Assembly (NCBI GenBank): GCA_965221075.1
Contig: OZ244865.1
Location: 2,108,001 to 2,172,000 of the forward strand
DNA: 64,000 bases
DNA from: UBA2970 sp965221075
GTDB lineage: Bacteria > Verrucomicrobiota > Verrucomicrobiia > Limisphaerales > AAA164-E04
Direction of reading: 5' to 3'
The notes under the pieces are model-generated. The model did not search any database, was not told the DNA's origin, and saw only the letters and a list, made by a program, of their open reading frames with translations. The position numbers were made by a program, and so were the translations under genes. Shown here piece after piece: positions 35,124 through 43,165 of this stretch (within the stretch, counting starts at the first letter, position 1; every line of letters starts with the position of its first letter).

Positions 35124-35418
35124 GCAACTCTTTTCTGCTCAATGGACCTCCACAGGGCTCTGTTCCTTCCATAATTCCCTGATCTCCCGGGCCTCCCTCG
35201 ACCGGGAGACTGGGCATGCCTGCCGCCGGACTGGCGGAGCTGCAAGGCAGGCGTCCATTGAGTCCGATTCCGCCAAGAGCGGGAAAGGATCTGTTCGGCA
35301 CCAGCCGGTGCCGCCGCGTGAAGATTTCAGATCCGAAGGGCTCGACCTTGCCCACCGAAGCACGATGATGAGCAGGATGATGCTTCCCGGCCGAATCCCC
35401 TTCGCGTCAACGTGCGCG
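35124..35418. other. Intergenic region upstream of rpsU
   Basis: About 300 bp without a gene separate the operator from the rpsU promoter. I searched by eye for a selenocysteine tRNA because of the downstream TGA-containing genes and saw neither a long acceptor arm nor a T-loop. Nothing else stands out. Confidence 0.45.
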
Positions 35419-35447
35419 TTGACAGGACCGGCCCGATAGCGTAGGTT
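35419..35447 (+). promoter_or_regulatory. Candidate promoter of the rpsU-selenoprotein operon
   Basis: A perfect -35 box TTGACA (35419-35424) is followed after 17 bp by TAGGTT (35442-35447), a weak -10 box, about 60 bp before the S21 start. It is the best promoter-like pattern for the three-gene unit. Confidence 0.5.
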
Positions 35448-35507
35448 CCCTCCTCCCCTTGCGGAACTGGCCCCAAGGAGGCTCGCCAACAGAAAGGAAG
35501 CAACCGA

Positions 35508-35705
35508 TTGACTGAGATCCGACTCAAGAAGGGGGAACCGGTGGAGCGCGCACTGCGCCGACTCAAGAAGAAGGTGGACCGCGAGGGAACCCTCAGGCAG
35601 GTCCGCCACCACCGCCACTTCGAGAAGCCCAGCGAGAAGCGCCGCCGCAAGATGAAGGTGGCGAAGTTCTCGGCCATGCTCAGCGCCCGCTACGCCGACA
35701 TGTAG
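35508..35705 (+). CDS. rpsU: 30S ribosomal protein S21
   Basis: The 65-residue basic product is typical S21: a V-E-R-A-L-R-R-L-K-K-K-V core followed by K-P-S-E-K-R-R-R-K and a tail of arginine and lysine. S21 binds the 30S subunit near the anti-Shine-Dalgarno helix. The start is TTG at 35508 after AAAGGAAG. It is 25 bp before the first TGA-containing redox gene on the same strand, so transcription is probably shared. Confidence 0.9.
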   Translation: MTEIRLKKGEPVERALRRLKKKVDREGTLRQVRHHRHFEKPSEKRRRKMKVAKFSAMLSARYADM

Positions 35706-35730
35706 CACGCTCCTCCGGGATCGTCCCGCC

Positions 35731-37086
35731 ATGAAACGGCTCGTCTGCCTGGCTCCGCTCCTCCTGCTGCTTCACAGCGGCCCGGCCGCTGACGAACTGA
35801 GGCCCGGGCAGCCTTTTCCCGAAGTGTATCTTCCGCGGGCACTGGAAGGCTCGCCAGACTCGATCCTCCACTACCGCGGCAAGAAGACGATTGTCCACAT
35901 CTTCGCCTCCTGGTGAGCGGGCTGCAGGCGCCACGTGCCCGTGTGGCACGAGCTCGCTGAGCCCTACCTGAGCTCGGGACAGATCCAGGTCTTGGGCATC
36001 CTCCAGGAGCAGCACCCCGACCGGGCCCTCCTCTTCGCCCAGTGGAAGCGGCTCCCGTGGCCTCTGCTGGTCGACTCCCTCAACCTCCTCGGAGTCAGGG
36101 GAGCCCCCATGACCCTCTTCCTGGACGAGGCCGGGATCATCCGCGAGGTCAATCCCGCTTCCGGAGCCCTGGAGTCCTTTCTGGAGGAGCCTGAGGCCCC
36201 GCACCTGAACGCGGGCCCTCCTCCCACGGTCCAGGCTCTTCTTGCCGCGTCCGGTTCTCCGAATGACAGGGCCTCCCTGGACTTTCTCTTCGGCGGCCCC
36301 GAAGGCGTCCAGCGGGCCATTGGAATCTGGGAACCGGCTTCGGAAAGCGGCGAGGGGCGTATCCACTTCCGGCTGGGGGTCGCCTACCGGCAGCGTCACG
36401 AGGGCCCGACGCGGAGGAAAGGCGACTTCGCCCGGGCGGTGCGCCACTGGACCCAGGCCCTCGAGTCGGATCCCAACCAGTACATCTGGAGGAGGCGCAT
36501 CCAGCAGTACGGCCCCAGGATGGACAAGCCGTACTCCTTCTACGACTGGGTCGCTCAGGCCCGGAAGGAGATCGGGGCCCGGGGAGAGATCCCGCTTCCC
36601 CTGAGGGTCGAGCCGGAAGGAGCCGAACTGGCCAGCCCCGCCAGGAGCTTCCAGGCCCAAGAGGATCAGGAGGATCCGGATCCTCGGGGCCTGGTTCATC
36701 GCGACATGGAAGGACTGGCCAGAGTCGAGGCAACAGTGGTGCCCGTCCAGGTGGAGCCGGGCGGAACGGCGAGGATCCACCTTCGCTTCATGCCCGAGGG
36801 AAGGGCCTCCTGGAACAACGAGGCCGAGGACATGCGGGTGTGGATCGGCGCGCAGTCCGGGTGGATGCCCGATCGGCAGCTGCACACCTTGCGTGTCCCC
36901 CCCCAGGCCACCTCAAGGGAAACCCGTCGGGTGGAGCTGGAGGCGAAGGCTCCCGAGAAGCCCGGCCAGGCCCCCCTCAGGGGCCACGCCCTCTACCATG
37001 TCTGCCGCCAGGACGACGGCGTGTGCCTCTACCGGCGTCTCGACTTCGCAATACCGGTCGAATTCAAGAACATCCAAATGCCATGA
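35731..37086 (+). CDS. Exported selenocysteine thioredoxin-like protein (UxxC), read through in-frame TGA
   Basis: Reading TGA at 35914-35916 as selenocysteine gives one 451-residue protein with Sec62. A signal peptide (1-20) is followed by a TlpA-like thioredoxin fold: R-P-G-Q-P-F-P, H-I-F-A-S-W-U-A-G-C (redox motif U62-A-G-C65), then R-R-H-V-P-V-W and a R-G-A-P-M-T-L-F-L cis-proline strand. After about residue 150 come a tetratricopeptide-like helical part and a C-terminal domain with a C-R-Q-D-D-G-V-C-L-Y pair. Without recoding, translation stops at residue 61, before the second redox cysteine. The downstream frame stays open to a normal TGA at 37084. It overlaps the next gene (ATGA). Homology is from family knowledge; selenium decoding is inferred. 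Confidence 0.82.
35916..35958 (+). promoter_or_regulatory. Candidate bacterial SECIS element 1
   Basis: The last A of TGA begins an 8-bp outer stem: AGCGGGCT (35916-35923) pairs with AGCTCGCT (35951-35958) with one G-U. After a GCAG internal loop an upper stem GCGCCAC (35928-35934) pairs with GTGGCAC (35943-35949) with one mismatch, around an 8-nt loop starting with G (35935). The loop begins 18 nt after the TGA. These match the general bacterial SECIS form, which SelB reads. Confidence 0.6.
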
Positions 37087-37604
37087 GACTCGCTCTGACG
37101 CTCTGCGCCCTGCTCCTTCCTGCCGCGCTTGCTGCCGAAGCTCCAGGGATCAAGGTGGGGGCCAAGGCGCCCGCATTCGAGCTGGCCGACCAGAACGGCA
37201 AGAAGCGCTCCCTTGCCGACCTCCTTGCGCCCGGGAAGAAGCTGGCCCTGGTCTTCTACCGCTCGGCAGACTGGTGACCGTTCTGCCAGCGGCAGTTAGT
37301 TGAACTGCAGAAGAACCTGGGCAAGCTGGAGAAGGCGGGCATAAAGGTCGCCGGGATCAGCTACGATCCGGTCGAAGCCCTCTCCCGCTTCGCCAATCGA
37401 TCCTCCATCGCCTTCCCCCTCCTGTCCGACCAGGGCAGCAAGGTGATCGAAGGCTTTGGAATCCGCAACGAGCAGCGAGACGACGGCCTGCCCCATCCCG
37501 GGACCATCGTGGTGGGCCCCGGGGGCAAGGTGATCGCCAAGCTATTCTTCGACGGATACCGGAAGCGGCACACCAGCCAGGAAATCATCGATGCCCTGAA
37601 GTGA
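37083..37604 (+). CDS. Exported selenocysteine peroxiredoxin-like protein (UxxC), read through in-frame TGA
   Basis: Reading TGA at 37275-37277 as selenocysteine gives 173 residues with Sec65. A signal peptide (1-18) precedes an AhpC/TSA-type fold: G-A-K-A-P-A-F-E-L, L-V-F-Y-R-S-A-D-W-U-P-F-C (redox motif U65-P-F-C68), Q-R-Q-L-V-E-L, then V-A-G-I-S-Y-D and a F-G-I-R-N-E segment. The part after TGA (37278-37604) has no usable start codon near the break and is invisible to standard gene finding. Families with U or C in this W-x-P-F-C position are known selenoprotein types. It likely reduces peroxides or disulfides outside the cytoplasm. The real stop is TGA at 37602. Confidence 0.82.
37281..37312 (+). 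promoter_or_regulatory. Candidate bacterial SECIS element 2
   Basis: Just after the TGA, GCAGTT (37292-37297) pairs perfectly with AACTGC (37303-37308) around loop AGTTG, with G second in the loop; an alternative lower stem TTCTGC (37281-37286) with GCAGAA (37307-37312) would extend a shortened upper stem. The loop begins 20 nt after TGA. The geometry matches site 1 although the sequences differ. Confidence 0.55.
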
Positions 37605-38227
37605 GGTCCAGGGGACGCTCCCCCCGCGTAGGAGAAAGTCCAGTCGCCTGACGGCATGCCAGGCGCAGGGTCATGAACAGCCCGGTATGGCGGAATCCGA
37701 ATCCTCTCTCAGCCCTCCCGCCGTTCCGGCTGCGTGCCAGCTTAGGATCTGGAACGCTCTTCCCTCAGCTGCAATTCCAGCTGCTGGGCATGCTCACAGC
37801 TCAGGACCTTGTGCCTGCGCATTGGCTTGAATCTTCTTCCCATCCAGGCCCGCCTTTCCAAACGCAGGAAGTCCAGCCCCCGGCCAGGTTCATGAACCTA
37901 GGAAGGAGAACCTGCAGTTCCCCCAGATACCGCTTGCGGAATGCCGAAAAGGTGTCGTGGCCGGGATGCTCGTTCCGAACGACGAAGCGCTCGGCCCAGC
38001 GATCCATAGGCCGCCTTCTCCAGACGAGGAGGAAGCAGGTAGATCTGGTAGTCGCCGATCGGACGGAAGATGCTCCCCATGACTGCCGACCGGAAAACGG
38101 CGCTTCATCCAGGACGGCCTCGCTCACTGCTGCGCATGGCAGGGCTATTCTCGCTCGAAGAGAAAAAACCGACTGCCCTTCATCTGCCTGCCCGAAACAC
38201 AACAGGCTCCCAGGGGGCAGAGGGCTG
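37605..38227. other. Intergenic region with an insertion-sequence remnant
   Basis: No intact gene. A transposase fragment (37870-38080, minus strand) is described separately. After the peroxiredoxin stop there is a small hairpin CGCCTG/CAGGCG (about 37644-37664) but no T-tract. Confidence 0.5.
37870..38080 (-). pseudogene. Frameshifted transposase remnant (IS1182/IS5-superfamily-like)
   Basis: On the minus strand the start region (M-G-S-I-F-R-P-I-G-D-Y-Q-I-Y-L-L-P-P) resembles the F-R-P-x-D-x3-L-L-P-P N-terminus of these transposases. In another frame it continues as R-W-A-E-R-F-V-V-R-N-E-H-P-G-H-D-T-F-S-A-F-R-K-R, matching their P-D-H-D-T-x2-x-F-R core. The frame change and missing middle show a decayed copy. 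Confidence 0.6.
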
Positions 38228-39568
38228 CTACTGGCCAGCGTACTCCCTGGCGCGTGCCAACCAGTAGCGCGCCCGTTCCTGCGATTTGCCAATTCCTCTT
38301 CCTTTGGAGTAGGCCACGCCCAGATTGTGCGCCGCATCTGCGTGCTCCTGTTCGGCGGCCTTTCGATACCAATGGACTGCCACGACGGCGTTCCGCCCCA
38401 CGCCCTCGCCTTTGCTGTAGCACAATCCGAGATTGTACTGCGCATTCGCAAGGCCCTGTCCGGCAGCCTTGCGGTACCATCGGACTGCCTCCAGGTAGTT
38501 CCGTCCCACGCCCTCGCCTCTGGTGTAGCACGTTCCGAGGTTTGACTGCGCATCCGCAAGACCCTGTTCGGCGGCCTCGCGGTACCACCGGGCTGCCTCC
38601 ACCTGGTTCTGCTCCACGCCCTTGCCCTTGGTGTAGCATACTCCGAGATTGTACTGCGCAGTTGCGAGGCCCTGCTCAGCTGCCTTGCGATACCAAGAGG
38701 CTGCCTCAACGCTGTTCTGCTCCACGCCCTTGCCAATGTCGAAGCACACTCCAAGGTTGCGCTGCGCGTTTGCCAAGCCCTGCTCCGCTGCCTTGCGGTA
38801 CCACCGCACCGCCTCCTCGGCGCTCTGCACAGCGCCTTCGCCTTTGTCGTAGGCGTACCCCAGGTTGAATTGCGCCTTTGAATGTTCCTGCACTGCGGCC
38901 TTGCGGAACCATAAGACTGCCTCCACAGGGTCCTTCTCCACACCAGCGCCTTTGCTGTAGCACACTCCGAGGTTGAACTGCGCATTTGCGAAGCCCTGCT
39001 CCGCTGCCTTGCGGTACAACCGCACCGCCTCGGCGGCGCTCTGCTCGACGCCTTCGCCTTTGTCGTAGGCGTACCCCAGGTTGTCCTGCGCCCTTGGGTC
39101 CCCATTCTCTGCGGCCTTGCGATACCAAAAGACCTCCTTTTCTGGGTCCTTCTCCACGCCTTCGCCTTTGCTGTAGCACACCCCGAGGTTGAACTGCGCA
39201 GTTGGGTGCCCCTGCACTGCGGCCTTGCGGTACCATCGGACTGCCTCCACGTGGTTCTGCTCCACGCCCTTGCCTTTGGTGTAGCACAATCCGAGGCTGA
39301 ACTGCGCGGTTGCGAGACCCTGCTCCGCGGCCTTGCGGTACCAGAAAACTGCCTCGACTAGGTCCTTTTCCACGCCAGCGCCGCTGCTATAGCGCTCCCC
39401 GAGGAAGTACTGCGCCCCGGGGTTCCCCTTTTCTGCGGCCTTGTGGTACAGCTCCGCAGCTTTATCTCCAATATAGGTCGGTGCAACCCAGCTAAGAAAG
39501 AGGATCCCCAAGATCAGGAAGCATGCGGCCAGGATGGCTATCCGAAAGGCTCCACGGATGAAGATCAT
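38228..39568 (-). CDS. Sel1-like repeat protein with an N-terminal anchor
   Basis: The 446-residue product has a membrane anchor (about residues 7-29) and eleven 36-residue Sel1-like repeats with A-x-x-W-Y-R-K-A-A-E-Q-G-x-A-x-A-Q-x-N-L-G-x-x-Y and G-x-G-V-E. Sel1 repeats are a TPR-like helical scaffold for protein interactions; the name is unrelated to selenium. Repeats are very similar at DNA level, so copy number may vary. A short conserved end follows (R-Y-W-L-A-R-A-R-E-Y-A). Confidence 0.88.
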   Translation of the reverse strand: MIFIRGAFRIAILAACFLILGILFLSWVAPTYIGDKAAELYHKAAEKGNPGAQYFLGERYSSGAGVEKDLVEAVFWYRKAAEQGLATAQFSLGLCYTKGKGVEQNHVEAVRWYRKAAVQGHPTAQFNLGVCYSKGEGVEKDPEKEVFWYRKAAENGDPRAQDNLGYAYDKGEGVEQSAAEAVRLYRKAAEQGFANAQFNLGVCYSKGAGVEKDPVEAVLWFRKAAVQEHSKAQFNLGYAYDKGEGAVQSAEEAVRWYRKAAEQGLANAQRNLGVCFDIGKGVEQNSVEAASWYRKAAEQGLATAQYNLGVCYTKGKGVEQNQVEAARWYREAAEQGLADAQSNLGTCYTRGEGVGRNYLEAVRWYRKAAGQGLANAQYNLGLCYSKGEGVGRNAVVAVHWYRKAAEQEHADAAHNLGVAYSKGRGIGKSQERARYWLARAREYAGQ

Positions 39569-40179
39569 GTATGAATCCTGTGCAGGTATGCGTGTCGAGA
39601 GCTCATGAGCCGCATTCTGCCGCCGACAACAGGACTGGGCAATCCGATTATCGAGGCGGCGGGCGGTGCGGATGAAGTTCTAGTGTTCTGATTTCTTTAT
39701 TAAGCTGATCAAACCCTTGTGGCCTGGCATTTCTGCGATTCACGCCTTTGCACGCTTGATCTTCGCCAGGATTACTTCGCCCTTGGAACCCACCTGAAGG
39801 GCTTGGGATCGGCATTGTGCTCTGCCAGGCGCCGCAGGATCGCGCTCTTCAGTTCAGAGACGCTGGTGTAGCTCTGGTCTCGGACCACAGTGGTCATCTC
39901 GGCAAAGAACCGCTCGACCATGGGCAGCAACGATGCGTGCACGCCGGAGATCTCGTGCCGATGTAGTGGCAGCACGAATGCGGCGGTTGAGCTCCGCTTC
40001 CTGGTCTGCAGAGAGCTCCAGAATCTAATCGGTCGTCCCATATCAATACGCCGCCATGATGCGCCGCATTAATCAGAAACAGGACACAAGCCGGGCATCG
40101 CCCATGTCTTCCCGGCCCGGCGGCCCATCTCCTCCAGACGTCCCGCTGGTCTTCCGGGACAGGCGGGGCAGTTCGGCTA
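39569..40179. other. Gene-poor stretch with an IS630-type remnant
   Basis: Only a transposase fragment (39772-40041) is recognisable. The left part is unusually AT-rich (around 39680-39740), unlike its GC-rich surroundings, which fits inserted DNA. Confidence 0.5.
39772..40041 (-). pseudogene. IS630-type transposase C-terminal remnant
   Basis: The minus-strand frame contains V-E-R-F-F-A-E-M-T-T and S-V-S-E-L-K-S-A-I-L-R-R-L-A-E-H-N-A-D-P-K-P-F-R-W, the DDE-transposase C-terminus of IS630-type elements. A frameshift near 39775 leads to E-V-I-L-A-K-I-K-R-A-K, which would complete it. The catalytic N-terminal part is missing. Confidence 0.65.
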
Positions 40180-41295
40180 TCACCTGGAAACGGAAGCGGG
40201 CGGCCTCCTAGCCCAGGCCGCTCCGTAGTCGTTTCCGGGCTCGCGCATCATGCTGTGGATGTGCTGTGTGCGATCGCCTCCCAGGTTTTCCGGCGAGTAC
40301 TCGATCACCACCGTCGGGCCGACAATGCGCCAGTAGGCTCCCCTGAGATCCGACAGGTCTCCGAACAGGGCGAGATGGGTATGGTCCAGATCGGCCCGGA
40401 TCTGGGCCAGCCGGGGACTGGCGTCGTCCGGATTCAGGATCCCGATCCTCTCCTCCACAAGATCCATCAGAAGCTCCCTCTGGCCGGCGTCCAGATCGCT
40501 TCCCTTCAGTCCGGAAGGCACGATGGTGAGGCCTTCCCGGCCCGGGCCCAGCACCAGGCGGCTCCGCTCGGCGTCCACATGGGCGGTCCGGCGCTGCGCC
40601 TCGGACAGGGAGCCCACCAGTTTCGACAGGGCCTCGATCTCCGAGCCCAGGATCTCGATCCTCCTGCCTTCCCACTCGAAGCGCACCGGCTGTCCGCCTG
40701 TCAGGGAGGGAGCGAGGGTGACGTGGGGCCCTGCCACGGTGGCATTGAGAGCCAGGTGGTGCCCTCCGAACTGCAGCATCCAGGCGGAGTTCTCCGAGGG
40801 CTCCCCCAGGAACGCGATCCAGTACAGGTCGAGGCCGAATGCGGGCCCCGACCTCCGGTTCTGCGCCAGGTGCTCGTCGGCCCACAGCTGCTGCCTCACC
40901 ATCTCCACGCCGCGGGAACTCAGCAGCTGGCCCAGCAGCTTCCAGAAGGCTTCCTGCTGCACGGGCGACAGGTCGCCCCAGCGCGCCCCCTTGCGCGGGT
41001 AGCTGCGCGCCGGGAGATTCGACCACCTCTGGCGCTGCTCGTCGTCGGAGTATTCGAAGAGGATGCCGGAACGCTCCTGATCTTCCAGGGTGGCCAGGAA
41101 GTCCCTGGCGGCAGCGACGATGGCTCGGCTCTGCGCGTCGGCAGGAGCGATCGTGTCCGGAGGCTCCACCACCCTGGCGGGCGCGGTCGCCGCCAGAGCG
41201 GCCAGCTGCGTCCCCAGCAGGATGCAAGCTACCGCAGCCATCCTGGCGCACCCGTGGAGAAATGCGCCGCTATCCGGACTTGTTCGGTTCCTCAT
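40180..41295 (-). CDS. Secreted DUF3500 protein
   Basis: The 371-residue product has a hydrophobic signal (about 15-35). It fits DUF3500: R-S-Y-P-R-K-G-A-R-W-G-D-L, a W-M-L-Q-F-G-G-H-H-L-A-L-N segment, and a late W-R-I-V-G-P-T-V-V-I-E-Y with Q-H-I-H-S-M. The family's function is unknown; it is common in environmental bacteria. ATG 41295 is chosen before the signal; a TTG 42 bp upstream after GAGG is possible. Confidence 0.75.
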   Translation of the reverse strand: MRNRTSPDSGAFLHGCARMAAVACILLGTQLAALAATAPARVVEPPDTIAPADAQSRAIVAAARDFLATLEDQERSGILFEYSDDEQRQRWSNLPARSYPRKGARWGDLSPVQQEAFWKLLGQLLSSRGVEMVRQQLWADEHLAQNRRSGPAFGLDLYWIAFLGEPSENSAWMLQFGGHHLALNATVAGPHVTLAPSLTGGQPVRFEWEGRRIEILGSEIEALSKLVGSLSEAQRRTAHVDAERSRLVLGPGREGLTIVPSGLKGSDLDAGQRELLMDLVEERIGILNPDDASPRLAQIRADLDHTHLALFGDLSDLRGAYWRIVGPTVVIEYSPENLGGDRTQHIHSMMREPGNDYGAAWARRPPASVSR

Positions 41296-41354
41296 CTCGT
41301 TATGGCAAATCCTTGGAGATACCAAATGACGGGTCAATTCCTCTGGGCGCTCCC

Positions 41355-42401
41355 CTAGCCGCCGATGGCGGACATGGTGCGAGAGGGAGGCACGAAATCG
41401 CCGGCCCCCACCCGGTGCCCCCGCTCCTTGGACAGTACGATGCTCCGCATCCGGTCCCGTATCTCCCGATCATCGGCTCCGCTGCGCAGGAGCCCTCTCA
41501 GGTCGTGCTCCTCGAGGCTGAACAGGCAGGTGCGGATCTGGCCGTCGGAGGTCAGCCGCAGCCGGTTGCAGCGGCCGCAGAAGGGCTGGGTGACAGGAGC
41601 GATGATCCCCACTTCGGCCTTCCCGGAGCCCAGCCTCCAGCGCTTAGCCGTCTCGGCGGGGCTGTCGGCTTCGACGGGGACCAGGGAGAAGCGCCGGCGC
41701 AGCCGCTCCAGGATCTCGACGCCCGGCACCACATGCTCGCGCTGCCACGCCCTTCCCGAGTCCAGGGGCATGAATTCGATGAAGCGGATGATCACCTCCT
41801 CGTCGATGGCCCACTGGCACAGATCCTCGATCTCGTGGTCGTTGATGTCGCGGATGACCACCGCGTTGACCTTGACCGGCTCCAGCCCCAGCCTTCTCGC
41901 CAGGCGCACCGAGGCCAGCGCCTGCTCCAGGCCTTCCCTGCCGGTGATCCTGCGGAAGTTGGCCGGATCGACCGAGTCCAGGCTGAAGCTGGCCCGGGAG
42001 AGCCCCGCATCGGCCAGCGCACGGGCGTGGAGGGGGAAGTGGAGCCCGTTGGTGGTCAGGGCCAGATCCCGGATGCCCCCTATGGCCGAAAGCATGCCCA
42101 CCAGCCGGGGAAGCCCCTGGCGGAGCAGCGGCTCGCCTCCGGTGAGCCGGATCTTCTCGATGCCGCAGGATGCCGCGATGCGGACCACCCGGGCGATCTC
42201 CTCGAAGCTGAGAAGCTCCCGCCTGGGCTTCCAGGAGACCGGGATCGGCCGGCCCTGCCCCCCCGCTTTCCAGCGGCCCCGGAAGAACTGGGCCGCCGCT
42301 TCTGTCCCGGGCAGGCAGTAGAGGCAGCGGAAGTTGCAGCGATCGGTGACGCTGATGCGGAGGTCCCGGAGGATCCGGCCGTGGGAGTCGACCAGATCCA
42401 T
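41355..42401 (-). CDS. moaA: GTP 3',8-cyclase (molybdenum cofactor synthesis)
   Basis: MoaA converts GTP to the first precursor of molybdopterin. The 348-residue radical-SAM enzyme has C-N-F-R-C-L-Y-C (C-x3-C-x2-C, first cluster), G-G-E-P-L-L, and the C-terminal second-cluster cysteines in F-C-G-R-C-N-R-L with a later C at T-C-L-F. An insertion of ~25 residues follows the first cluster. The ATG overlaps the coiled-coil gene stop (TGATG). No moaC or mobA is in the window. Confidence 0.92.
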   Translation of the reverse strand: MDLVDSHGRILRDLRISVTDRCNFRCLYCLPGTEAAAQFFRGRWKAGGQGRPIPVSWKPRRELLSFEEIARVVRIAASCGIEKIRLTGGEPLLRQGLPRLVGMLSAIGGIRDLALTTNGLHFPLHARALADAGLSRASFSLDSVDPANFRRITGREGLEQALASVRLARRLGLEPVKVNAVVIRDINDHEIEDLCQWAIDEEVIIRFIEFMPLDSGRAWQREHVVPGVEILERLRRRFSLVPVEADSPAETAKRWRLGSGKAEVGIIAPVTQPFCGRCNRLRLTSDGQIRTCLFSLEEHDLRGLLRSGADDREIRDRMRSIVLSKERGHRVGAGDFVPPSRTMSAIGG

Positions 42402-43159
42402 CAGTCCGGCGGCGGGGGCGGGTCCGCGATCCGGGCCTCGCCGTCCTGCCGGATCTCCACATCGAGGGAAGGCTCGGAAGGGGGCGGCGCAGCCCGGGGA
42501 AAGCCCCGGGCCAGCAGTTCCGCCCCCTTCCGCCGAGTGGCGGAAGCGGCGCCGGAACTCCCGCCGGCACGCATCCGGTAGCGGAGCTGGAACACCCTCT
42601 CCTTGAGGTAGTCCAGATCGTCGAGGACCGCCTCCATCTGCCGCTTCTCGTCCTGCGCCCGGGCCAGCTGCTCCAGGAGGAAGTCGCGCTCGCCTTCGGA
42701 CTGCTCCAGATCGTGCTCCAGGGAACCGACCCTCTCCTGGAGCTCCCCGACGGAGCGGGCGAGCCGGGCCAGCTGGACGGCATCCTCCTCCCCCTTCAGG
42801 GCCAGCTCCTGGATCCGCTCCTCCCTGCCGCCGGCCGCGTCGCGTGCGGCCTCCAGCTCCCGTTCCGAGGCCTCGCGGCTCTGGGAGACCTGGCGGACCT
42901 GGTTGGACAGGGTGGCGACCTCCTGCTCGAAGCCCTGGATCTCCTGCTGGTACTCTCCCAGGCGGGTCCGTAGGACTTCGTTGGTCTGCCTCTGGCCGTC
43001 GAGCTCCAGGGAGGATTCGCCGAGCCTTCTTTCGGCGCTCTCCACCTGGCCGCTCAGCTCGCTCTCCCTCTCGTTCCCCTGGATATGGCGGTATATCAGG
43101 CCCCCCAGGAGGCATAGAGAGATCGCACCCGCGCCCACAGAGACCGCGTTTCCGCTCAT
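42401..43159 (-). CDS. Membrane-anchored coiled-coil protein
   Basis: The 252-residue product has one N-terminal membrane helix (about 7-25) and a heptad-rich coiled coil from ~30 to ~205 (E/Q/L-rich), then a proline-rich tail ending P-P-P-P-P-D. It has no catalytic motif. It overlaps moaA and follows the HpnG-like gene by 6 bp, so it is translated from the hopanoid-moaA unit, perhaps as a spacer or scaffold at the membrane. Confidence 0.65.
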   Translation of the reverse strand: MSGNAVSVGAGAISLCLLGGLIYRHIQGNERESELSGQVESAERRLGESSLELDGQRQTNEVLRTRLGEYQQEIQGFEQEVATLSNQVRQVSQSREASERELEAARDAAGGREERIQELALKGEEDAVQLARLARSVGELQERVGSLEHDLEQSEGERDFLLEQLARAQDEKRQMEAVLDDLDYLKERVFQLRYRMRAGGSSGAASATRRKGAELLARGFPRAAPPPSEPSLDVEIRQDGEARIADPPPPPD

Positions 43160-43165
43160 GGAACG

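Noticed and set aside
35124..35418. Selenocysteine tRNA near the TGA-containing genes
   Set aside because: No extended acceptor arm, T-loop or TCA anticodon arm could be found by eye in this or the other gene-free stretches.
35914..35916. In-frame TGA as a sequencing error or pseudogene
   Set aside because: Two separate genes have TGA at the same redox-motif position, both frames stay open and family-like after it, and each has a hairpin at SECIS distance. A random error would not repeat this.
38228..39568. Sel1-repeat gene as part of a selenium system
   Set aside because: Sel1-like repeats are TPR-type scaffolds named after a worm gene; they have no link to selenium.
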